Below, piece by piece: positions 55,001 through 62,900 of a DNA stretch of 64,000 bases. The position numbers and the translations under genes are program-made. The notes under the pieces are model-generated. The model had not been told where the DNA came from. It did not search any database and saw only the letters and a list, made by a program, of their open reading frames with translations. Source of the stretch: Bacteroidota bacterium (GTDB taxonomy: Bacteria; Bacteroidota; Bacteroidia; AKYH767-A; 2013-40CM-41-45); the NCBI GenBank assembly GCA_003389385.1, contig QQVM01000017.1, positions 289,634-353,633 of the forward strand. The letters are read 5' to 3'. Numbering within the stretch: position 1 is the stretch's first letter; each line of letters starts with the position of its first letter.

Positions 55001-55550
55001 CACATTTGCATTCAGAATTTATGAACCACCTCCAATTCAAATTCAAAATACAGTCATACATGAATCATGCGTGTCATGCGCTGATGGGAGTTTTAGCCTG
55101 AACATGAGTGGAGGAGTTGCGCCCTATATTATCAGCATCAATCCGCCTGTAGGAGTAATTAATGCGAATCAAATCGACAGTCTTTCGCCAGGAATATATG
55201 AAATATGCATCACTGATGCAGAGAACTGTGTGAAATGCATAAGCGATACTATCATCGAATTTCCGAATAAACTATCTGCAATCAATTATAAGACAGGTGG
55301 GTTTATTATTCAGCCAAATCCATCCGGAAAAAGATTCAAAATAATACTTGATGATGATATTAAAAATCTTCATTTGGATTTATCAATATTCGATATTGCT
55401 GGTAGAGAACTGGAATCTTTCAGCATTCTTCCCAATCGTCATATTGAATTTCAATCTGAACTTAGTAGCGGTGTCTATTTAATGATTTTGAAAAATATTA
55501 CCGGAAATCAAGTCATTAGTGTAAGGAAATGGATTATGCAGCAAGACTGA
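52008..55550 (+). CDS. Secreted protein with unrecognised N-terminal domain, SprB-like repeats and type A T9SS sorting domain
   Basis: 1180 residues. Signal peptide 1-24 (ending ECSAQ). Residues about 25-430 form a large domain I cannot assign: it opens NPHRGMYVDRFV, has TYLALYDMGKILG, RFIEKAKREYCVDQIGGISGS and an acidic IDYINLEDEFW, in the manner of alternating strands and helices of a TIM-barrel-like fold, and carries CNNCSPCTSC (four Cys, spaced CxxCxxCxxC). Ig-like and SprB-like repeats follow (about 520-1090; GGTLPYSYSWNDS, VTDGAGCS). The C-terminus is a type A sorting domain (IQPNPSGKRFKIIL, SIFDIAGREL, SGVYLMIL). The repeats are surface-anchoring or spacer parts; the N-terminal domain is presumably functional, possibly hydrolytic. 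Confidence 0.8.
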   Translation: MIKIIFRFLFSCFLIFQINECSAQIPAESNPHRGMYVDRFVTVFSNGTLDPVFSVLGVDEDRDGFFEKEDELLEYCRENHITYLALYDMGKILGRNRTAWNENTRAHELLERHLCRFIEKAKREYCVDQIGGISGSNATFDSLHAFSQRYPVTNPYRLRRDQINSPFFHPVLYMVENNYEENSEEQNLAEQLKFALRVSDFNSCGECQADIDYINLEDEFWADCVGNFNSWANRLHYMNSVKQMHNSVSPNSPWLTELYLGSMYPCLNPYMLTSIARTVDGCNNCSPCTSCANPHPKLIDRVLLAFLTNHGGIYDHFATTPFAEASTSDSTDFHPLLYSESHALGGFTDYLGLWFTQSYIHNIFLAETYFFNSWNNQAQRTLPRESNVQPGGAMWFAQSYQVRPQKNPSTFYYLIPPCDTNNTVPLSFHYCGPPEAGTEYEFNVIRNSDSAIVYPTGSNAILGITNGHSPASGPSPEVTAVPFRDTTKFPPMFLPPGEYMANLKLKYEGSESCAYTYSHPVLITDKPDAVLIGDSVFCEGEHTWMLATPGTSHQWFRNGQPIPGGTNYYYKASLEGFYHCLINGTGPCAGVTDSIQIRVRKNPAFNINAHCNGNNTVTLIAHSRDTLQTPQRFGEGGVSYRWSNGATTDRITVPLNGTRYRVLVTDPYSGCTNKENIGTPSGATHTYSFGIQQIATPSGSCASNGALQAVYTPAHNSSTSYQWTTGERSASIYNLYPGTYNVVSTVWDNACSYFASFQLGTLPSGGPQVNSQIDNASCFNVADGSVSIQLSGGNAPFTYYWDGIPHESPYDHTSPNQSGLYPGIYTLNIFDASGCRFSHVFTVGISSPEMSIGITSISPVTLCSNNNNGAASIQVTGGTLPYSYSWNDSLSQTSSNATTLGSGTWIVTVTDGAGCSLSEYVSIPSTPPMQLHLEDTSIVQLTCAGDSSGYLKVCFKGGLPPYSVNFPWNMIDSIHAEASYLQAGLHTLIVTDSNSCVFTFAFRIYEPPPIQIQNTVIHESCVSCADGSFSLNMSGGVAPYIISINPPVGVINANQIDSLSPGIYEICITDAENCVKCISDTIIEFPNKLSAINYKTGGFIIQPNPSGKRFKIILDDDIKNLHLDLSIFDIAGRELESFSILPNRHIEFQSELSSGVYLMILKNITGNQVISVRKWIMQQD

Positions 55551-55692
55551 TTATTTTCAAGAATTTCAAGGATTTTATTAATAAATTTGATCAGCCTTGC
55601 TTAATATTTTAAATTTACTTTTCAGAATCTAGTAAAGGTCTTTAATTCTGCACAAGAGAGTTATCAATCTGCGATTCCTCCTTTCATCATAC

Positions 55693-58600
55693 ATGAGAAT
55701 TCATCTACTATTCCTACTTACAATATTATTTTATTGTGCAGAAATTTTTGCTCAGCAAAATCCCGTTACAAAAAGTGAGGGTTATATTGTTCCGATAGAA
55801 TTTAAAGTGACAAGGCCACTTATTGAACTTGCAAAGGAATTTCCAGTAGATGAAAACAAGCCTCATAAAAAAGGCGAATCAAAAGATAAGAAGCACAGGG
55901 TGCCGCAAAAATTTGAATTCACCGGTGAAGATGGTCCTGAGTATGGCAATGATCCGGAAAAAATTCAGTCTGAAATGGGAGGCATCCCTGGTAGAGCGCC
56001 AATCGCCAATTGGGCGGGACAAACAGCCACTGGTTTCAGGCCCTATGATCCTTCCGGAGCTCCCGGTCCGAACCATTATATTCAAATGATTAACAGTACC
56101 ACTTTTAAAGTTTACAATAAAACCACAGGTGCTGTCCTTCTTACCATGACATTGGGAAATCTCTGGTCACCTGCGACTGGAAATAACGGTGATCCGATTG
56201 TGATGTACGATAAAGCTGCAGACCGCTGGTTTCTGGCACAGTTTGGTACCAGCACAGACAGAAGGATATATATTGCAGTGTCTGCTACTTCTGATCCGCT
56301 AGGCTCGTATTATACATATACATATACATCCCCTCAGTTCCCTGATTACTTAAAGTTTTCTGTCTGGTGGAATGGTTATTATATGACATCAAATCAGTCA
56401 ACTCAAAAGGTGTTTTGCTTTGAACGTGATGCAATGCTTGCAGGCAATCCATCAGCCAGATCTGTCAGTGTGAATTATTCTCCACCTAAGAGTGGTTTCT
56501 TTTGTCCTTTGCCTGGAGATGCTGCAGACGGAATTCTGCCGCCACCAGGTACACCATGTCCTATTTTCTCTTATTCTGATAATGGCTGGGGTGGAGGGAA
56601 CATCGATGCCATCAACATTTATAATATGTCTGTGGATTGGGTGCCTGCTACACCGGTAGCAAGCATCTCTCTTGCAGCGAATGTAATTCCCTCTGCCTTT
56701 GATGCTTCATATGATCCAAGTTGGAATGATGTATCTCAGCCTGGTACTACGCAAAAACTCGATGGAATTGGAGGAGTATTTATGTACAGGGCACAATGGA
56801 AAAGCTGGTCCGGATACAATACAATAGTATTGAATTGGGCTGTGAAAATAAGTGCCACTCAAAGAAGTATAAAATGGGCAGAGCTCAGACAGAATCAGTC
56901 AACAGGAACCTGGTCATTGTTTCAGGAGGGAACTTATGTGCCAGATGCGGCAACAAGATGGATGGGCGGAATAGCTATGGATAATAACGGGTCTATTGGA
57001 TTAAGTTATATGAAGTCTGATGCCACATCAATTTATCCCGGCTTATACTATACCGGCCGAAGGGCATGCGACCCTTTGGGCACAATGCCAATTACTGAAA
57101 CCCTGGTTGTAGCTGGTACAGGCTATCAGACAGGAACTAACAGGAATGGAGATTACGCACAGACTTCACTTGATGTGGATGGAATTACATTTTGGCATAC
57201 GAGTGAATACATGGGAGGTAGTTCCGGAGGAAGTGCTGCACGCACAAGAATATTTTCATACCAGATTCAGCCTTGTACAAATGATGCTTCCGTCAGTATT
57301 GTTCTGACAAGCGGAACTAATCCAACATGTAATGGGCAAACTCTGACTTTCACTGCATTTCCAGTGAATGGTGGCAGCACTCCATCCTACCAATGGAAGG
57401 TCGATGGTGTGAATGCAGGTTCAAACAGTCCGACTTTTACTACAAGTTCAATTTTAAACGGACAATCCGTAACCTGTGAAATGACTTCTAGCCAGGCCGG
57501 AGTGGGAAACAATCCTGCAACAAGCAATGCGATCACTGTAGCAGTTAATTCCAATGTTACTCCATCTGTCAGCATCACTCAAACCGCTGGAAGCAATCCA
57601 TCCTGTCAGTACAGTCTGTTGAGTTTCACAGCCAGTCCGGTGAATGGAGGGTCGACACCTTCATATCAATGGAAGATCAATGGTTCAAATGTGGGTACGA
57701 ATAACTCCGTATACAGCAGTAGCACGATTAATAACGGTGAAGTGATCACTTGCGAGATGACATCCGTTGCTTTGTGTGCAAGTCCGGTTGTGGTAAGCAG
57801 CAACTCAATCACCATGACCATCAATGGTCCTTCAAACCCTACAGTTTCCATTATTCAGAGCGGTGGTTCGAATCCATCTTGTCAGGGTGAGTCTCTCACA
57901 TTTGTCGCAAATATTCTCGATGGAGTAAATCCTGTATATCAGTGGAAGGTGGACGGAGGTTCGGTGGGTACAAACAGTCCGAATTTCAGCAGTTCAGGTT
58001 TACTCGACGGACAAGTTGTTTCTTGTGATGTCACGCTTGAGCCGGAATGTCCTGCAATAAATTCATTTACCCTGGGAACGGGCACTTTGCTCAATGCTAC
58101 CAACAGCAGTGTCGCCATAGCATATCCGACATACTACGGAAACGGAAGACAGCAATTCCTTGTGAGAGCTTCAGAGCTGATTTCTCTTGGCATGGGGCCC
58201 GGAGATATCACTTCTCTCGGATTTAATGTGGCTGGAACAGTCGGCAATCCGTCCACACTTAACGGATATACAATAAAATTGGCACACACTTCATCGACTG
58301 TGATGAGCTCAGCATTTCTAACGCCAATATTTACTACGGTATTCGGACCGGTGAATTACACTCCGATATTAAATTCCGTTAACACACATAATTTTACTAA
58401 TTTATTTAACTGGGATGGCAGTTCAAATATCGTTGTAGATATATGTTTTTCAAACCAGGTGACAGGAACCGTCGCTTATCAGAATTATCAGACCAACTCT
58501 TCATTTGTATCCAATGTTTATTACAGAGCAGACGGAGCAGGTGGAGCAGGGGCATGCAATACTACCACAGTGAACGGCACAGCATCTCGCAGGCCTAATA

Positions 58601-59469
58601 TGATCTTCGGAATCGGAACTTCCACTGTAGATATAAGTTCCAATCAAATTACTCTTGACGTGGTTTCACCACCAGCCATTAGTTCTTTCACGCCCGCAAG
58701 CGGCACACAGGGAACGGTTATTACAATCTACGGTAGTAATTTCAGCGGTATCAATGATGTAATCTTCAATTCTGTTCCTGCAAGTTCTTTTTCGGTAATC
58801 AGTGCTTCAGAAATCAATGCTACAGTTCCAAACACTACAACTGGAGATTTACAAATTGTGAGCAATCTCTGCGGACCTGTAAGTGCAGGTATATTTACAG
58901 TGAATCAAACTCCAATTTCACTTGTTCTTAAAATTTTCATTGAAGGCTTTTACACAGGCAGCGGAAAAATGCGAGGAATACTCGGACCAAACACAACAGA
59001 TACGGTAACATTAGAGGTTAGGTCAGCATCAGCACCTTATTCATTAATAGAAGCGAAGAAATCTACAGTTTCTAATATTGGAATAGGCACTTTTGTGTTT
59101 AACAATGTTCCCTTAGGTTCATCAGGATACCTGAAAGTCGTTCACAGAAATGCGCTTGAAACGTGGAGTGCTGCTCCCGTACTTTTCGATGCAACTCCCA
59201 AAGGTTACGATTTTACCAATGCTGTCTCTAAAGCATTTGGAAACAACTTGAGAAATCTAGGTGACGGATTCTATGCTTTATGGAGTGGTGATGTCAATCA
59301 GGACGGGGTGATTGATGACTTGGATTTTAGCGATATTGAAAGTGCAATATTCATGTATGGTAATGGTTATATACCCGAAGATCTTGATGGAAACATGATA
59401 GTAGAGTCTGCGGATTTTTCTTTGATTGAAAATAATTCTCAGCTGCTTTTGATTCTATCCAGGCCCTGA
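55693..59469 (+). CDS. Giant secreted propeller/Ig/IPT protein with dockerin-like C-terminal module
   Basis: 1258 residues with a signal peptide ending IFAQQ. Residues about 100-530 look like a beta-propeller (PYDPSGAPGPNHYIQMIN, GDPIVMYDKAADRWFLAQF, WAELRQNQSTGTWSLFQEG in part). Three Ig-like repeats follow (about 530-785), the third interrupted by the same 185-residue module as in the 2053-residue protein (about 790-970). An IPT/TIG domain (about 992-1070, ISSFTPASGTQGTVITIYG) precedes a 182-residue C-terminal module shared with that protein (GDVNQDGVIDDLD; DLDGNMIVESAD). No T9SS type A or B domain is recognised. It lies 142 bases after the 1180-residue gene, same strand. Confidence 0.83.
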   Translation: MRIHLLFLLTILFYCAEIFAQQNPVTKSEGYIVPIEFKVTRPLIELAKEFPVDENKPHKKGESKDKKHRVPQKFEFTGEDGPEYGNDPEKIQSEMGGIPGRAPIANWAGQTATGFRPYDPSGAPGPNHYIQMINSTTFKVYNKTTGAVLLTMTLGNLWSPATGNNGDPIVMYDKAADRWFLAQFGTSTDRRIYIAVSATSDPLGSYYTYTYTSPQFPDYLKFSVWWNGYYMTSNQSTQKVFCFERDAMLAGNPSARSVSVNYSPPKSGFFCPLPGDAADGILPPPGTPCPIFSYSDNGWGGGNIDAINIYNMSVDWVPATPVASISLAANVIPSAFDASYDPSWNDVSQPGTTQKLDGIGGVFMYRAQWKSWSGYNTIVLNWAVKISATQRSIKWAELRQNQSTGTWSLFQEGTYVPDAATRWMGGIAMDNNGSIGLSYMKSDATSIYPGLYYTGRRACDPLGTMPITETLVVAGTGYQTGTNRNGDYAQTSLDVDGITFWHTSEYMGGSSGGSAARTRIFSYQIQPCTNDASVSIVLTSGTNPTCNGQTLTFTAFPVNGGSTPSYQWKVDGVNAGSNSPTFTTSSILNGQSVTCEMTSSQAGVGNNPATSNAITVAVNSNVTPSVSITQTAGSNPSCQYSLLSFTASPVNGGSTPSYQWKINGSNVGTNNSVYSSSTINNGEVITCEMTSVALCASPVVVSSNSITMTINGPSNPTVSIIQSGGSNPSCQGESLTFVANILDGVNPVYQWKVDGGSVGTNSPNFSSSGLLDGQVVSCDVTLEPECPAINSFTLGTGTLLNATNSSVAIAYPTYYGNGRQQFLVRASELISLGMGPGDITSLGFNVAGTVGNPSTLNGYTIKLAHTSSTVMSSAFLTPIFTTVFGPVNYTPILNSVNTHNFTNLFNWDGSSNIVVDICFSNQVTGTVAYQNYQTNSSFVSNVYYRADGAGGAGACNTTTVNGTASRRPNMIFGIGTSTVDISSNQITLDVVSPPAISSFTPASGTQGTVITIYGSNFSGINDVIFNSVPASSFSVISASEINATVPNTTTGDLQIVSNLCGPVSAGIFTVNQTPISLVLKIFIEGFYTGSGKMRGILGPNTTDTVTLEVRSASAPYSLIEAKKSTVSNIGIGTFVFNNVPLGSSGYLKVVHRNALETWSAAPVLFDATPKGYDFTNAVSKAFGNNLRNLGDGFYALWSGDVNQDGVIDDLDFSDIESAIFMYGNGYIPEDLDGNMIVESADFSLIENNSQLLLILSRP

Positions 59470-59998
59470 AATTGCCGACTGCTATTGTTTTTTATTTTTT
59501 GACCTGGTATCAGAAGTGCCCTGAAAGCCTTGAATTTGCTAATAAAATCAAAGTTGAATCAACCTAAAGTAGTATTTATCACCCAGTTTGAAAAAAAAAT
59601 CATCTTTTTTTTTGGAAGTAAAGTTTTTATGGTTTACAATTGTATTTCAAATTTTAAGTGATCTCATCTAAAAATTTTATTGTAGTTTTTTTTAACCTTC
59701 TTCTTATAAATATCATTTACAAAAAATTAAACTTTCACATGAAACCCATGAAAACAACGCGATTCACATCATCATTTTTATTTACTGCGGGTTAATCTGC
59801 TGTTCACTTACTGAAGCAGGAAATTACGAACCGATCAATAGTCAGCTTTCAGTATAGTTTTATTTTTAGTCAGATTGACTGAAAGAATGCTGTCTGCAGA
59901 TATAATGGATTTTCGTTTGCAATTGCTTCATTATTTAACAATTTAACTGTAAAGACTTTTAAAAATTTTCAAATAAACAATTATAAAACTCTAATCAA
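59470..59998. other. 529-base gap with a degraded secreted-protein start
   Basis: AT-rich region between two large surface-protein genes on the same strand. No intact gene, tRNA or consensus promoter pair is evident. It contains A9/T9 runs near 59588-59612 and the frameshifted 5' fragment described at 59739-59857. Confidence 0.5.
59739..59857 (+). pseudogene. Frameshifted remnant of a signal-peptide-bearing gene start
   Basis: ATG at 59739 (or 59748) opens MKTTRFTSSFLFTAG and then stops. Shifting the frame once at the GGGTTAA site continues into LICCSLTEAGNYEPINSQLSV and a TAG at 59857. Read together this gives a basic start, hydrophobic core and a cleavage-site-like end, the 5' end of a secreted-protein gene with the rest missing. 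Chance reading frames of this length are possible, so confidence is modest. Confidence 0.35.
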
Positions 59999-62900
59999 AT
60001 GAAATCATTTTACTTATACCTGTGCAGAAATTACAAGGTGATTCCTCTGTTGCTGTGTATCATGGTAATTGCAGAACAGGGTAATGCCCAGTTATTTCAG
60101 CAGGATTTTAATTCGTCAACATCGCTTGCGAGCTATGTGAATTCCACCAATCCCAATGTTGGCCAGTTCAACGCAATTGCCAGCACAGGTCCGCAGGTTA
60201 CTGTGGCCATAAGCGGAGGGGCTCTTGTGTACACTCGTACAGCGAACAGTGCTGCGGGACAGTTTTCTCGCTCAACGGACTTCAGTCCTATCCCTCAGAC
60301 TTTGAGATACCAGTTTGATCTGGGTGTATCAGGCAATAACACTGCGCTTGCAGCACTTCAATTCAAAGTGGGTGCAGGTTTCGGGATCACAAACAGTCCG
60401 GAGTCAAATGCGACTACTTACGGAAGATTCGGAGTAGATTTCGGATCCGCAGGACAGTTCAGACTTCGTGATCTTGTAGCCAATACCACGTCATCGTATT
60501 TTTCAGGAACCCAGACTATCACCTGGTGTATGAACAATTCCGGACAAAGTCAAACCTATGTTGGGCCTAACGGGAGTGATGAGAGTATTGCCAATGATAA
60601 AATGGATATCTGGGTGGGGAATACCCTTGCCTTCAATGATATCAATGTTCTGTCTCCTAATCTGAACATGACAGATCTGAAGTTTTATTTCGGGCAGGGG
60701 ATGGGTACTGTCACTATGGACAACTTTTTTGCCAATCCTCTTGTCGGTGGAATTTATGTAAACGATGCTTCTCTTTCAGGAGATGTGTTTACCAGCGCAG
60801 TGGGAAGTAACTCAAACTACGGAACAAAAACAGGTCCTTATGCCACAATCAACCATGCGATTTCAAAAGCAGGCCCTAGGGATACAATTTATGTCGATGC
60901 TGGAACATACACGGACAATGTAGTTGTTGACCGCCGTGTGCGGATTGTGGGTGCCGGAAACAGTACACTCATTCAGGTTGGTAGCGGAAACGGTATGACT
61001 CTGAATGCCGGCGGTAACTGTGCTACTGACCGTACATACATAAGCCAGTTGAGAATTACAGGCAGCGGAGATGGAATCAGGGTAAACAATGCCAACCTGC
61101 GTTGCATTACTTTTGATGAAGTAAATTCATCCGGAAATACAGGAAACGGAATTCACTTCAATGTGCCTGCATATACCGTTTCACCGGCAGATATTGAAGT
61201 AAAGAACTGCACTCTTTCAACAAACGGAGGAACAGGTTTCCGTCTTGCAAGCAATTCTGCGATGGACGGACTGAGTTTTTCCGGTGGCCAGATCAACGAT
61301 AATGCATTCAACGGTATTTCCACCGGTCCTTCCGGTTCTGCCGGAGTAACAAATGTGAGCATCAATGGAATTAGCTTTTCAGGAAACGGTACACTTAGCA
61401 GCGGAGGCCACGGAGATATTTCATTTTATCTCTTTAACGGTAATGCGAGCATCAGCAATGTGAGTGTAACAGCAGACGCTGACTACGGAATCCAGTTAAT
61501 TGGCAGTACTCCTTTGCCAAGCGGACCTTCTGGAACGGTGACTCTTAACAATGTGACTGTAACAGGAACGGCAAACAACAGGAAAGCGCTCGGAATTCTG
61601 AATTATACAGATGCCTCCGGGATCACTCTTAACAATGTAACCCTTAACACAAATCCTCAGCCGTATACAACTGCGATCACCTACGGATTGTTCCTCGACG
61701 GAATTGTAAATCCATTTAATATTGGCAATACCTCTTTTGGTAATACACACCTTGGAATCGGAATGGGAGTGGACATTGTTGTGTATGGTGCGAACACGCA
61801 GGTGGACGCGACCGGAGCCAGCTTCAGTTCTTCAAACAATTTCACAATTGAAGACAGGATTGGTCACCGTATTGATTTTGACGCTTTGGGATATACCGGA
61901 CTTGTTACCTGGGTGCCGAATAACGTTTATGTAACAGTAAATAGTTTTGCTCCTCCTCAAAGTACTGCACCCTCCATTCAGCGAGGAATCAGCGCCGCTA
62001 CTGTAGGTGGAACAGTAAACGTTGGTCCCGGAACTTTTACTGAAAACATTACAGTAAACAAAGGGATTACTCTCAGGGGTATGAATGCTGGCGTATCATG
62101 CGGCGGTACACGTACTGCTGAAAGCGTGATCAACGGATCCGGAGGGGCCACGATAACAGTTTCGGCAGATAATGTAACAATCAACGGATTCCAGATTAAA
62201 AACCGCAACGGTGCATATGCCATCAACGGAAACGGAAACAATTGTTCCAATCTGAGTATCATTTACAATGATATACGAAATGTTGGTGACCTGCTCAGCG
62301 GATCAAGTGCTACCAATGTGCATTCAATATTATATCAGGTAATAGGTCAGAACAGTCCGTTTGTTCCACCAGGAAATACTTCCAACGTAAATATTTCCGA
62401 CAACTGCTTTACTGATATCAGCAGCTCTTCAAATTTCAATACTTCCAATACTGGATTCAGTTCAAGTGCCATAGGTATTCTTCAATCTGTGTCGACAGGC
62501 GTTCTTACTGGCCTGACCATTGAAAGAAACAGAATCAATTCTGTTAGGGTGAATACCGATAACTGGCCAAAAGGCAAAATTGCATACGGAATTCAGCTGA
62601 ATACTGGCAGCAGCAACTATCAAACGACAAGCGGTAAAATTGCGAATGCGATCATACGCAACAATGAAATTCAAAATCTCTCCGGACATATTTCCACAGG
62701 GATTGCACTGGAAGGAAATACCGAAAACGCAATTGTTGAGTACAACACTGTTTCAAACCTGCATGGAACCAAGCCAGTAAGCCCTGCAACTCCTACAAGA
62801 ACCGGCGGAGGTTATGACCTAAGTGGTTTGAAGGTGGAAAGCAACCGTTTCGTCGGAACACTGACTGTCAGAAACAACAGTTTTAATACCAATACCTTTA

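Noticed and set aside
59588..59612. A9...T9 hairpin-like sequence as a terminator
   Set aside because: Stem would be A-T only with no GC pairs; unlikely to terminate by itself.
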